The notes: generated by a model from the letters alone, not told the origin. Shown: positions 27,157 to 37,097, counted from the stretch's first letter. The stretch is DNA of 52,212 nt from CALEUX01 sp964521525 (GCA_964521525.1 CAZFTD010000003.1:1-52212); one strand, 5' to 3'. Program-made: numbers and translations.

Positions 27157-30100
27157 CTAGAAATTAACAGATAAACCAAACATTACCTTGCGTGGAATTG
27201 GGTAAACGCCACGGTCGATGCCCTGACTGCGGTCGTTGTTACTTCCCGATTCAGGATCGAGCCCTTTGTATTTGGTAAAAGTGAAGAAATCGTCGAGCGA
27301 AACATAAACTCTTGTTTTGTTTAAGCCCACTTTCTCAATTAAATTCTTCGGCATGGTGTAGCCCAGCTGAATTTGCTTAATGCGCATGTACGAACCATCC
27401 TGAATCATAAAATCACTACGGTAAATATACTCGCTGCTATTATCGGCTTTTGGCCAGCTGGCATTGGTGTTGGAAGGTGTCCAACGGTTGGTGTACATGT
27501 ATCGGGGTTTGTTCGATTCGGCTCTGTCGGGACGGAACCAGGCTGTGTAAATGTCGTTGCCATAGGAGCCCTGCAGGAATATGCCCAAATCGAAGTTTTT
27601 ATATTCAGCAGTAAAATTAGCTCCAAACAAAAAGTCGGGATGTGGGTCACCAATCATGGTAATATCGGCGGCAGTAATGTTTCCGTCCTTACTAACATCC
27701 ACGATGTTTGGCATACCGGTGGTTTTATTAATGCCTTTGGTTTTATATCCGCTAAAATACCAGATGGGTTTTCCCTGCTCGAACCACGACAAGTCGTAAC
27801 CACGAACATTGGCTCCGGCTACTGGTGCGTCAACTGCCAGTTTGGTAACTTCATTCTTTAAGGTTGATAAGTTCAAATTGGCACTGAACTTCAGATCTCC
27901 AAACTGATCATTGTATCCCAATTCAAAATCGAAACCTTTATTTGTAACGTCACCACCATTCATAAAGGGGAAATCGTTACCCACCGATAGTGGTAAACTT
28001 GGAATGATAATCAGGTCGCGGGTTTTTTTATTGTAGTAATCGGCCGAGAAAGCAATCTTGCTCTCCATAAATCTAAAGTCTAAACCTATAGCAAGTTGTT
28101 CGGTGCGTTCCCATTTAAGGTTATCGTTGGTGAGTTTATCAATTTCAGCACCCGAATATAGGCCGCCAGTAGGGTTTGGATAGAAAATACCTGAAACGGT
28201 CCAGAATTCTTTATCTTCGTTACCTGGAAGGTTCGATTTGCTACCGTTTTGGCCCCAGCTTACGCGGGCTTTTAAATAATTAATGGCATCAAAGCCCCAG
28301 AATCCTTCTTCCGAAACAATCCATCCGGCAGATAGAGCTGGGAAAACTGCGGCTTTTTTATTGGTAGGAAAAACGCTGGCGGCATCACGGCGTATTGAAG
28401 CTTCCACCATGTATCGTCCCATGTAGTTATAAGAAATCCGGCTGAAAATTGAGGTCATGGTTTGTTCGCTCATATCGCTGCCCACGCGGTCGTTCTCGCG
28501 TGATGTGGTGTGTGAATGATAGGAATAGGCATCACCTTCCTTTGCCATTGGTGCCGAATAGAGGTAGAAACTGGGGTGTTGGTATTTTTCAGCTGAATAA
28601 CCCAGCAAGGCGGTTACATCATGGTCGCCAACTTTTATGTTATAGGTGCCAAAATTTTCCCACAACCACGAGAAATATTTGTCGATATTGTCGGTAATAG
28701 AGTTGGTACCGTTATTGCGTTCGCTTGAGAAATAGTATTTTGGATTCCAGCTATGATTTTGCTGATAGGTTAAATCGATACCAAAACGTGAAGTGAGCGA
28801 TAACCCTTTCATTGGCTTAATAGTACCATAGAATGTTGAGAGCAGCTTATCCTGGGTAAATCGACCCTTGTAAGTTTGTAGCAACGCAACAGGGTTTCCG
28901 GTTTCACCGGTAACATAAAGTGGTAAAGCATAATAACGACCTTGCGAATCCTGGAGAATGGTTTGGCCTGATGCTACAAGATCTTTTATTTTCTGAGGTT
29001 CGCTGCCAATGGCATATTTAACCGGAGTTGCTGGATCCATTAATAAGGCATTGTTCAGGATACCGCGGTACTCATCATCTTCACCAATCGACCGGCGGGT
29101 TGAATGAGAGAAGGAAAGTGTGTTACCAATTTCGAACCACTCTTTTACTTTATGGGTTCCGTTAAGCCGGAATGTAAAACGCTCGTAAGATGCACTTTTG
29201 CCACCCACAACACCATCCTGACTTACATACGAACCTGAAGTCATATAGGACGTTCTATCGTTGCCACCGGAAAAGCTCAGGTGATGCTTTTGCATTGGGG
29301 CTGTTTCAAAAATCTCATCTAACCAGTTGGTTCCATTCCCGGTTCCTGCAGGAAGTGTAATGTTAATGCCTGATTCTTCCATATATTTTTTGTACTCCTG
29401 GGCATTCATCAGTTCCATTTTGGTTTTCACACTCTGAATACCATACTGGAAGTCGTAGCTTATAACACCTTCGCCACTTTTACCTTTTTTGGTGGAGATA
29501 ATGATTACACCATTGGCCCCTTCGGTACCATAAATGGCAGCAGAGGCCGCATCTTTAAGAATTTCGATGGATTCAATATCGCCCGGCTCAATATTATCGA
29601 TGCTTCCGGTTTTCATTCCATCAACAATAAACAACGGATTGGCATTTCCATTGGTGTTGGTACCCCTGATGCGAAGTTTTGCTCCGGCTCCGGGCGAACC
29701 CGAGGTAGGCAAAATGCTAACCCCCGCTGTACGGCCCTGAAGAGCCTGTTCAACGCGGGTGGCCGGAATAGCTGCCAAATCGGAGGCTTTTACACTTGAA
29801 ATGGCTCCGGTTACCAGTGATTTTTTCTGAACACCATAGCCCACCACAACGATTTCGTCCAGATCGCGGGTCGATTCTCTTAAAATAACGTTGATAACTG
29901 TTTGGTTACCAACAGCTATTTCCTGTTCGGAAAAGCCTACAAAGCTAAACACAAGCACATCGGTGGCGGCAGCTTCTAATTTGAAGTTTCCATCAACATC
30001 AGTAACAGTACCATTGAGAGTACCTTTTACCACCACATTTACACCGGGAAGCGGATCATTTTGGGTTCCGGTAACTTTTCCGGTTAACAATCGGCTTTGA

Positions 30101-30228
30101 GCAAAGCCACTGAAAATTGTGAATAAACACAAGAGCATTGTAATGCCTGGTTTAAGTAAGTGCCTGACATTACAAAAATTGACCATTTTTAACAGGTCTG
30201 ATTTAAAGAAAGAACATTTTTTTTCCAT
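27157..30228 (-). CDS. susC: SusC/RagA-family TonB-dependent outer-membrane transporter
   Basis: A 1023-residue transporter when started at the ATG at 30226-30228. The frame runs 25 codons further upstream but that part includes the intercistronic hairpin and is probably not translated. A long signal region (ITMLLCLFTIFSGFAQ) precedes a CarboxypepD-regulatory-like Ig domain (LTGKVTGTQNDPLPGVNVVV). The TonB box/plug follows (DEIVVVGYGVQKKS; LRIRGTNTNGNANPLFIVDG), then a 22-strand barrel ending VMFGLSVNF. The SusC signature VVVGYG...SLVTGAISSVK is clear. It imports oligosaccharides released by surface glycanases, powered by TonB-ExbBD. Confidence 0.95.
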   Translation of the reverse strand: MEKKCSFFKSDLLKMVNFCNVRHLLKPGITMLLCLFTIFSGFAQSRLLTGKVTGTQNDPLPGVNVVVKGTLNGTVTDVDGNFKLEAAATDVLVFSFVGFSEQEIAVGNQTVINVILRESTRDLDEIVVVGYGVQKKSLVTGAISSVKASDLAAIPATRVEQALQGRTAGVSILPTSGSPGAGAKLRIRGTNTNGNANPLFIVDGMKTGSIDNIEPGDIESIEILKDAASAAIYGTEGANGVIIISTKKGKSGEGVISYDFQYGIQSVKTKMELMNAQEYKKYMEESGINITLPAGTGNGTNWLDEIFETAPMQKHHLSFSGGNDRTSYMTSGSYVSQDGVVGGKSASYERFTFRLNGTHKVKEWFEIGNTLSFSHSTRRSIGEDDEYRGILNNALLMDPATPVKYAIGSEPQKIKDLVASGQTILQDSQGRYYALPLYVTGETGNPVALLQTYKGRFTQDKLLSTFYGTIKPMKGLSLTSRFGIDLTYQQNHSWNPKYYFSSERNNGTNSITDNIDKYFSWLWENFGTYNIKVGDHDVTALLGYSAEKYQHPSFYLYSAPMAKEGDAYSYHSHTTSRENDRVGSDMSEQTMTSIFSRISYNYMGRYMVEASIRRDAASVFPTNKKAAVFPALSAGWIVSEEGFWGFDAINYLKARVSWGQNGSKSNLPGNEDKEFWTVSGIFYPNPTGGLYSGAEIDKLTNDNLKWERTEQLAIGLDFRFMESKIAFSADYYNKKTRDLIIIPSLPLSVGNDFPFMNGGDVTNKGFDFELGYNDQFGDLKFSANLNLSTLKNEVTKLAVDAPVAGANVRGYDLSWFEQGKPIWYFSGYKTKGINKTTGMPNIVDVSKDGNITAADITMIGDPHPDFLFGANFTAEYKNFDLGIFLQGSYGNDIYTAWFRPDRAESNKPRYMYTNRWTPSNTNASWPKADNSSEYIYRSDFMIQDGSYMRIKQIQLGYTMPKNLIEKVGLNKTRVYVSLDDFFTFTKYKGLDPESGSNNDRSQGIDRGVYPIPRKVMFGLSVNF

Positions 30229-30278
30229 AATTTTGGAATTTCTTGGTTTAATTAATTGATAGTTGAACTCAAGATGTG

Positions 30279-30321
30279 GCACTCCTTCCGGTTCAATGGC
30301 CAAATTTTTCCGGAAGAGTGC
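30279..30321 (-). other. Intercistronic hairpin between the GH9 and susC genes
   Basis: GCACTCCTTCCGG (30279-30291) and CCGGAAGAGTGC (30310-30321) pair along 12 bp with one bulged base. The stem starts six bases after the GH9 stop codon. On the transcribed minus strand no U-run follows, so it is not a classical terminator. It could protect the upstream 3' end or help set separate GH9 and susCD mRNA levels. Confidence 0.6.
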
Positions 30322-30326
30322 TTTTT

Positions 30327-32054
30327 TTATCGGGTCAATAGTGCATCTAAACCTGCAACCAAATAGACCAGTGGGGCATTCCAGTTAATAGCTATTTCAT
30401 TGGTTGAATAGCTGCATTCCAAATCAACAAACGATTTGGCGGGGTAGGGGCTTCGCTCTACATCGGGGCCGCAGTCGGTGAGCACCGAAAGATTTGGGCC
30501 GCCGGAAAGAAAGCCGGGAACAGGGTCTTCAATACCATCAGCGCCTGATGGGCGATGGTGAATATTCATTACTTTTTTATGTCCAAAACCGGTTACAAAG
30601 CAATAGCCTGTAGCATTTCTGCCCAGAATATAATCCAGGTCGGATAAGGCGGATACCAAATAATTGTTGTTTCCGGTAATTTTAAAAGCAAACAGTTTCA
30701 GCATACCATGGTTGGCAACATCGGAATTACTCCCCCAAGCAAAATCTTCAATACTGACTGCATAGGGTGATGTTTTTGAGGTTTCAGTCAACTCATCAAC
30801 CAACGTGATAAAATCTTCCCTTAAGTTGGTATTTTTGATGGTTTCGGGAAGCAATTCATAATTATCGAGCAGTGAAATAAAGCCCAGTGCATATGTTTGG
30901 TTCCATGTTGGCACCAATGGTTTTGAATATTTCTCAAGAATTACATCCAGATACTCTTTTTTACCCGTAGCCAGATATAGCTCACTGGCCGCCCAGAACC
31001 ACTCATCACTGAAATTCTTATCACCATAAGCCCCGGTGTCAATGTCTTCGGGCTGTTTGTATTCAACATCGGGGTTTTTAACAGCCCATTTCCAGGCATA
31101 TTCGGCCATACGCAAACATGAGTCGGCCAAACCGGGCAATTGTTTGCTCCAGGTTTGGAGGGTTCTGTATCCTTTGCCAGCCAGGGCTGCAAAATTCAGG
31201 GCAGCTGCTGTGCCTTTCTGAACAACGTAACGTTCATCCACAGCTTCATGAGGCATTACAAATGCATCGAACTGCTTATTGGTGAGTTTATGATAAACCC
31301 CACCATCGTTGGGATCCTGCATGGTAAGAACCCATCTGAGGTTAAACAGCGTTTCGGCCAGTACATCGGGAATGGGACCTTCCGATTCGGGAATGTTGAT
31401 ATTCAAATTGGTGAAATAATCCTGATAATCGGTAAAGGCCTGAAGCATGGTGTAAGTGGTTATGCCACTGTTTACCACATATTTGTTATAATCGCCCGCA
31501 TCGTACCATCCCAAAGGTGATGATATAACGGTTCCTTCGGGGCGGGCTGCGGAGGCAGCCGAAGCATGTACCAGCACCGCTGTATCGGGGTGACCGGCTG
31601 GCCGTGCCCATATGCCCCCAAATTCGGGTTCAATGGGAATGGCTGTTCTGTTAAAATAGAACGACTTCAAGGCTGCTTTAGATAATTCGGTAAAGGGGCG
31701 GTCGCTGATATTGATTTCAAAAGATTGGTTATGTCCGGGAAGAATTAAGGTGTATTTTCCTGGAACATTTACTTCACTGAAATCAATAACAGCAACGGCA
31801 TCACCCGACTTATCCCAGTATGAAGCAGCTGCCGGCACTGTTCTGAAAACCTCTGTACCTTCGGCATTGATGATAACAACCTCGTTAATACCATCGGCTA
31901 CCAGAGCCAGTTTTTGTGCATTGGTTTGATATCCAACCTGATTATACAAAACCAGGCCGGAACTCTCCTCCTGTACTTTTCCCGAGCTTCTGCAGTTTGT
32001 AAGCAAAAGTATACTCAGTAAAAGAACTGTTAAGATGTTTAATTTTCTTCTCAT
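30327..32054 (-). CDS. GH9 endo-beta-1,4-glucanase (cellulase) lipoprotein
   Basis: A 575-residue surface lipoprotein with signal and lipobox SILLLTNC (Cys21). Residues ~30-118 form the Ig-like domain (CelD_N) that precedes many GH9 modules (LYNQVGYQTNAQKLALV). The (alpha/alpha)6 catalytic domain shows Asp185 and Asp188 in GWYDAGDYNKYV (the base that activates water), His near 500 in NIHHRPSGADG, and the catalytic acid Glu553 in STNEIAINWNAP. All are complete. It cleaves internal beta-1,4-glucosidic bonds of cellulose or mixed-linkage glucan, probably at the outer membrane. It lies between GH94 (152-bp gap) and susC on the same strand. Confidence 0.93.
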   Translation of the reverse strand: MRRKLNILTVLLLSILLLTNCRSSGKVQEESSGLVLYNQVGYQTNAQKLALVADGINEVVIINAEGTEVFRTVPAAASYWDKSGDAVAVIDFSEVNVPGKYTLILPGHNQSFEINISDRPFTELSKAALKSFYFNRTAIPIEPEFGGIWARPAGHPDTAVLVHASAASAARPEGTVISSPLGWYDAGDYNKYVVNSGITTYTMLQAFTDYQDYFTNLNINIPESEGPIPDVLAETLFNLRWVLTMQDPNDGGVYHKLTNKQFDAFVMPHEAVDERYVVQKGTAAALNFAALAGKGYRTLQTWSKQLPGLADSCLRMAEYAWKWAVKNPDVEYKQPEDIDTGAYGDKNFSDEWFWAASELYLATGKKEYLDVILEKYSKPLVPTWNQTYALGFISLLDNYELLPETIKNTNLREDFITLVDELTETSKTSPYAVSIEDFAWGSNSDVANHGMLKLFAFKITGNNNYLVSALSDLDYILGRNATGYCFVTGFGHKKVMNIHHRPSGADGIEDPVPGFLSGGPNLSVLTDCGPDVERSPYPAKSFVDLECSYSTNEIAINWNAPLVYLVAGLDALLTR

Positions 32055-32206
32055 TATTAATATCGAAAGGTGTGAATAAAACTCTAATTATAAGAAGCTA
32101 AATAAATCCACTCTGAAATATTCAATAAATAATTTCCCTCCCCACTTGCAATAAATCTTCCTGATTATCTGATGAATCAAAATTTAATCAGCTCCTGATT
32201 TTCAAT

Positions 32207-34645
32207 TTATCCCATGGTTACTTCTACCATATGAGTTTTCCCATCGTTCAGCACAGGTATGGTGTTTTCATCCAGTTTTTTGCCATCAAGCAATATTTGT
32301 TGTATTCCTTTACTAACATTTTTAGGATTCGCTACACGTATCTGATAGGTTGCCCCTCTGAATTTTCTGGTAATATTGAAACCTTTCCAGCTATTTGGAA
32401 TACAGGGGTCGATGATTAAACCCTTATAATCGGGTCTGATTCCTAAAATATATTGGCTAATGGTATAGAAATTCCAGGCGGCAGTACCTGTAAGCCAGCT
32501 GTTTTTGGCCTCACCCGGTTTAAATGCATCTTTACCGGCAATCATTTGCGAATAAACGTAGGGCTCGGTTTTGTGTAAATCACTGATATCTTCCAGATAT
32601 GCCGGGCAAATCTTTCTAAAGTATTCCCAGGCTTCGTTCCCGCGACCAATAACTGTTTCGCCAATCATTATCCAGGGGTTGTTGTGACAGAAAATACCTG
32701 CATTTTCTTTGTAACCGGCCGGATAACTGGATATTTCACCATATTCGATGTAATATTTGGTAAAGGCAGGATTGTTTAGAACAATGCCATATTGACAATC
32801 GAGACGTTCTTTTACTGAATTCAGCGCTTTTTCAATCATGCCATCTTCTTTGCCAATACCGGCCATAGCGCACCAGCCATTCGATTCAATAAAGATTTTG
32901 CCTTCTTCGTTTTCGTTGCTGCCAATTTTATTGCCGAAATAGTCGTAGGCGCGCAAAAACCATTCGCCATCCCATCCATGTTTTTTAATGGTTTCAACCA
33001 TTTTGTCAACATGTTCCTGAGCTCTGGCTGCTTCTGCATCTTTTCCTAACACTTTGCACAGTTCAATATAATCGCGGCCATACACCACAAACAATCCGGC
33101 TATCATTACCGATTCGGCTTTTGAACCCTCTGTTTTGTTTTCGGTAGTTTGGAACGACTCATTAGGGTCGTTTGAAAAACAGTTCAGGTTGAGGCAGTCG
33201 TTCCAGTCGGCCCTGCCAATTAGCGGTAAGCCATGGGGGCCAAGATGGTTTATAACATGGTTGAATGATACGGTAAGGTGGTCGAACAGACTGCGGGCCA
33301 CGCTCATATCGTTATCGAAAGGCACCATTTCGTTGAGTATGCTGTAATCGCCAGTTTCCTTAATGTAGCTGGTGGTTCCCAAAATCAGCCACATGGGGTC
33401 GTCGTTAAAACCGCCACCAATGTCATTATTTCCACGTTTGGTTAAAGGCTGATATTGGTGATAGCAACCGCCATCGGGAAACTGGGTGGATGCGATATCG
33501 ATAATGCGCTCCCGTGCCCTTTCGGGTATCTGATGTACAAAACCTATTAAGTCCTGATTTGAATCGCGGAAGCCCATGCCCCTGCCTATACCGCTTTCAA
33601 AGAAGGATGCAGACCGCGAAAAACAGAAGGTAATCATGCATTGATACTGGTTCCAGATGTTCACCATACGATCGAGTTTTTCATCGCCTGAGTCAACATT
33701 ATACACACTTAGTAAATTATCCCAGTATTTTTTAAGTTCGGCCAGGGCGGCATCAACCTTTTGGGAGGTATTGAACTTTTCGATGGTGCCCTTAGCTTTT
33801 GTTTTATTGATAACACCTTTCGACGCCCATTTTTCTTCTTCCTGGTTTTCTACGTATCCCAAAACAAAAATAAAATCTTTTGATTGGCCGGGTTGTAGCT
33901 CCACTTCAATGTAATGCGAGGCAACAGGCGACCAGCCGTGAGCAACACTCATTCGTGGCTTGCCTTCTGCTACTACCTGTGGCTCATCAAATCCGTTGTA
34001 TAGGCCAAAAAACGATTCGCGGTCGGTATCATAACCTTGTATGGGTGTATTAACCGAATAATAGGCATAATGGTTACGACGTTCCTTGTACTCGGTTTTA
34101 TGGTAAATAACAGAGTCTTCAATTTCTACTTCACCGGTTGAAAAGTTTCTCTGGAAATTTTCCATATCGGTTGCTGCATTCCATAAGGCCCATTCTATAA
34201 ATGAGAAAACTTTCAGTTTCTTTACTGTGCCGCTGTTATTGGTGAGTGTTAATTTTTGAACTTCGGCCCAGGTTTTTAAAGGAACAAAGAAAAGTACATC
34301 AGCAGTAACGCCATTTTTTTCGCCCTTAATGGTGGTGTAATTCATGCCATGACGGCATTCGTATTTATCGAGAGGTGTTTTGCAAGGTTTCCAGCCCGGC
34401 GACCAAACAGAGTTTTCATCTTTAATATAGAAATAACGGCCACCGCTATCCATTGGAACGTTATTGTATCGGTAGCGGGTTAACCTTCTGAATTTGGCAT
34501 CTTTATAAAAAGAGTATCCACCCGCAGTATTCGATATTAATGAGAAAAAATCTTCGTTCCCCAGGTAATTAATCCAGGGCCAGGGGGTTTGCGGGTTTGT
34601 GATTACATATTCCCGGTTCGCGTCGTCAAAAAATCCAAACTTCAT
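32207..34645 (-). CDS. GH94 cellobiose phosphorylase
   Basis: An 812-residue cytoplasmic enzyme (no signal peptide) of the GH94 family, which splits a beta-1,4-linked disaccharide with phosphate. The N-terminal beta-sandwich domain (residues ~1-290) begins MKFGFFDDANREYVITNPQT, typical of cellobiose phosphorylases. The (alpha/alpha)6 domain contains the general acid Asp near 482 in GRADWNDCLNL, the phosphate-loop region TGTAAWNFY and FRDSNQDLIGFVHQ. Substrate is inferred to be cellobiose because of the GH9, GPH and SusCD neighbours. N,N'-diacetylchitobiose or longer cellodextrins are alternatives. Products would be glucose-1-phosphate and glucose. It starts 46 bp after the symporter gene. Confidence 0.93.
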   Translation of the reverse strand: MKFGFFDDANREYVITNPQTPWPWINYLGNEDFFSLISNTAGGYSFYKDAKFRRLTRYRYNNVPMDSGGRYFYIKDENSVWSPGWKPCKTPLDKYECRHGMNYTTIKGEKNGVTADVLFFVPLKTWAEVQKLTLTNNSGTVKKLKVFSFIEWALWNAATDMENFQRNFSTGEVEIEDSVIYHKTEYKERRNHYAYYSVNTPIQGYDTDRESFFGLYNGFDEPQVVAEGKPRMSVAHGWSPVASHYIEVELQPGQSKDFIFVLGYVENQEEEKWASKGVINKTKAKGTIEKFNTSQKVDAALAELKKYWDNLLSVYNVDSGDEKLDRMVNIWNQYQCMITFCFSRSASFFESGIGRGMGFRDSNQDLIGFVHQIPERARERIIDIASTQFPDGGCYHQYQPLTKRGNNDIGGGFNDDPMWLILGTTSYIKETGDYSILNEMVPFDNDMSVARSLFDHLTVSFNHVINHLGPHGLPLIGRADWNDCLNLNCFSNDPNESFQTTENKTEGSKAESVMIAGLFVVYGRDYIELCKVLGKDAEAARAQEHVDKMVETIKKHGWDGEWFLRAYDYFGNKIGSNENEEGKIFIESNGWCAMAGIGKEDGMIEKALNSVKERLDCQYGIVLNNPAFTKYYIEYGEISSYPAGYKENAGIFCHNNPWIMIGETVIGRGNEAWEYFRKICPAYLEDISDLHKTEPYVYSQMIAGKDAFKPGEAKNSWLTGTAAWNFYTISQYILGIRPDYKGLIIDPCIPNSWKGFNITRKFRGATYQIRVANPKNVSKGIQQILLDGKKLDENTIPVLNDGKTHMVEVTMG

Positions 34646-34691
34646 ACACTTAATTATTAAACCTTCAATTTTATTCTGTAATTCAAGATGT

Positions 34692-36302
34692 TTACTGAGC
34701 CAGTTCTGTTGCCCGGCGTTTATTGAGTTCTATGGTTATTTCGTCCATTTTTTTCTGGTTCAACGGATAAAACATCATTAACACTGCTCTAATGGCAGCA
34801 ACTACCGAAGGAATCCAGCTCATAAGCATGATAATTCCCGGTACAGCTCCCTGTATAGCAACGGTATCCTGGCCGTTGTAATTAAAAGCCGCCAAAACAA
34901 ATCCAATAATGGCACCGGCAACGCCGCCTCCAAATTTGGTAGAGAACGAACCTGCCGAATAAATTAAACCAGTTGCCCGACGGTTGTTTTTAAATTCAGA
35001 ATAGTCGGCAGCATCGCCCAACATGGCAAAAAACAGGGTTGGGAAAATGGCGGCACCAAATTCAGAGATAACCCCAATGGTAAATATGGCGGCAATGTCC
35101 TTCGGTCCACAAAACGCTAAAAGCGCGTTAACAGTACCTGAAAAAATAAACGCGTAAATAAACAGGTTTCTTTTACCAATTCGTTTTGCCAGTGGTGCTG
35201 TAACCATGGCTCCGCCAATAGAGGCAATCATTAGGGCTACCATAAATGAGCCTGCTAAAAGTTGATTGTGCAGGTAATGCGAAAAATAAATTACAGTAAT
35301 TCCCTGCTTAATGGAATTGTAAATCTGGAAAATTAACCCAATCAACAAAAGTATAATCCACGGTTTGTTCTTAATCAAATCCTTAATATCAAGCCAAAGA
35401 GTGCTTTTTTGCGATGCCAGAGGTTTTATTCTTTCTTTGGTTGAGAAAAATGTTACCAATAACGATAGTGCCAGTACCACCGACATAATGTAAATGGCCT
35501 TACTGTATCCTTTTCTTTGGTCGATGATGGTGATGGCCGAGGCTTGAAGGTTATCCTCTCCTACCACAAGAAATGTGTATTCCTTTTGAGCCTCCATTGA
35601 AAAACTTTTTCCATTGGTCAGGGTGTCTTTAACAGACTCATCAGCCCATTTAAACAATGCTATTCGGTTTTTGGTGTTGATATTAACGTTTTTAATATCG
35701 TTGGGTGTAGAAACTGTTACTTCATATTTCTGAGTATCCAGTTCTTTAACATTAATGGTTGGATTAATATTGCCGAAATGGGCTACCAGAAACAAAAGGG
35801 CTCCCTGAACCAACATGCCACCGGTAAAGGCGCCAACCATCCGGTACGAACCCAGGCTGGTGCGCTCTTTATCGTCGCCCGACATCACGGCCATTAAGGC
35901 GCCATATGGAATGTTGTTGGCAGTATAAACCAGCGTAAAAATGATATATGTAGTGTAGGCATAAATAATTTTGCCAGTCATGCTTAGATTGGGTGCCGTA
36001 AAAAGCAACGACAACATAGCAGCCAAAGGAATGGCTGTCCATAATATCCACGGTCGGAACTTTCCGTATTTTGAATTGGTTCTGTCGCCTATAACGCCCA
36101 TTGCCACATCGCTAATGCCATCGCTGGCCCGGGCAATAAAGAGCAGCAAACCTGCTGTGGCCGGTAACAGTCCAAATACATCGGTATAAAAAATAAGGAG
36201 GAAGGTAGATACTCCTCTCCATGCAATATTTGCGGCGCCATCGCCCAGTGCGTAACCAATTTTCTCCCTGATGGAAATTTTGTGGCTGACAGGATTATTC
36301 AT
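34692..36302 (-). CDS. GPH-family (MelB-like) sugar:cation symporter with an inserted domain
   Basis: A 536-residue inner-membrane transporter. Early helices include AWRGVSTFLLIFYTDVFGL (TM1), ARASDGISDVAMGVIGDRTN (TM2, with the family's Asp pair) and YTANNIPYGALMAVM (TM4). The rest of the 12-helix fold is visible to the C-terminus. Between TM5 and TM6, residues ~178-265 form a beta-rich hydrophilic insertion (VKELDTQKYEVTVSTP to ASAITIIDQRKG) that ordinary ~450-residue GPH symporters lack. By topology it should lie in the periplasm. The gene is 9 bp downstream of the NrtR-type regulator and 46 bp upstream of GH94, so cellobiose import is the likely role. Confidence 0.9.
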   Translation of the reverse strand: MNNPVSHKISIREKIGYALGDGAANIAWRGVSTFLLIFYTDVFGLLPATAGLLLFIARASDGISDVAMGVIGDRTNSKYGKFRPWILWTAIPLAAMLSLLFTAPNLSMTGKIIYAYTTYIIFTLVYTANNIPYGALMAVMSGDDKERTSLGSYRMVGAFTGGMLVQGALLFLVAHFGNINPTINVKELDTQKYEVTVSTPNDIKNVNINTKNRIALFKWADESVKDTLTNGKSFSMEAQKEYTFLVVGEDNLQASAITIIDQRKGYSKAIYIMSVVLALSLLVTFFSTKERIKPLASQKSTLWLDIKDLIKNKPWIILLLIGLIFQIYNSIKQGITVIYFSHYLHNQLLAGSFMVALMIASIGGAMVTAPLAKRIGKRNLFIYAFIFSGTVNALLAFCGPKDIAAIFTIGVISEFGAAIFPTLFFAMLGDAADYSEFKNNRRATGLIYSAGSFSTKFGGGVAGAIIGFVLAAFNYNGQDTVAIQGAVPGIIMLMSWIPSVVAAIRAVLMMFYPLNQKKMDEITIELNKRRATELAQ

Positions 36303-36311
36303 AAATGCTGA

Positions 36312-37088
36312 TTAAATGGCAAAGTCTAATAATTCTTTACGGTTCTTTTCGTAGATATGCCGATCGAAGACATAGAGTCTGGCAGGTTTATGTGCTACCC
36401 CCTTTTGTTTTTCATCCAGCGGAATCAGATAGTTCATTCTGGATATTTTTTTTCGGAAGTTTCGTTTATCGAGCTCAACGCCAAGTACTACTTCGTACAA
36501 TCGTTGCAACTGCGACAATGTAAATTTGGCAGGTAGCAGCTCAAAGCCAATGGGTTCGTTAATGAGTTTTTTCCGAAGTGCTCCCAAGGCTTTCTGAAGA
36601 ATATCCATATGGTCGAAGGCCAAATCGGTAATTTCTGAAACCGGTACCCAGCGCACATTGCGTCCTTTCCATTGCAATGTTACGTTATCGGTGGCCAGAA
36701 GCGAATAATAACCAACTGTAAAAATGCGGCTTTCGGGGTCACGGCCATTGGCTTCAAGCCATTTTTTATCGTTTTGACGGGTAATTCTTTTGGGCGACCC
36801 AAAAACGTAAAATTGTTCGAGGTAAATATTTTCAAGTCCGGTAAGTTCAAAAAGAATTCTGGCTGCAGCATCGTCCAGCTCTTCTTCTTCAAAAATGTGG
36901 TTGCCGGTTAATGTTAAATCAGAGAATAATTCAACTCCAGTATGTTCATCATACATAACCCTATCGACCAGCAAAACATTCAAATTTGTGAAATCGAACC
37001 CAAAAATAACACAGTCGACCGACACAGAGTTATTGATGGTGCTAATCCGTTTGTGAACTGTAGTTTCGTTAATTGTTTCAGCGTGCAT
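36312..37088 (-). CDS. NrtR-family Nudix/winged-helix regulator of the cellulose locus
   Basis: A 258-residue protein with a Nudix fold (residues ~18-160) and a C-terminal winged-helix DNA-binding domain (ELLPAKFTLSQLQRLYEVVL, ~180-225). The Nudix box is degenerate: in GNHIFEEEELDDAAARILF and ELTGL the first Gly and two of the catalytic Glu positions are replaced, so hydrolase activity is unlikely. Family members of this type control sugar catabolism in Bacteroidota, sensing a sugar or sugar phosphate instead of ADP-ribose. It is the first gene of the operon and is followed by the symporter after 9 bp, so autoregulation is likely. Confidence 0.88.
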   Translation of the reverse strand: MHAETINETTVHKRISTINNSVSVDCVIFGFDFTNLNVLLVDRVMYDEHTGVELFSDLTLTGNHIFEEEELDDAAARILFELTGLENIYLEQFYVFGSPKRITRQNDKKWLEANGRDPESRIFTVGYYSLLATDNVTLQWKGRNVRWVPVSEITDLAFDHMDILQKALGALRKKLINEPIGFELLPAKFTLSQLQRLYEVVLGVELDKRNFRKKISRMNYLIPLDEKQKGVAHKPARLYVFDRHIYEKNRKELLDFAI

Positions 37089-37097
37089 TTCAGTAAA

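Noticed and set aside
29534..30100. Two plus-strand open frames of 68 and 69 codons in the susC plug region
   Set aside because: They are antisense to the conserved SusC plug and signature region.
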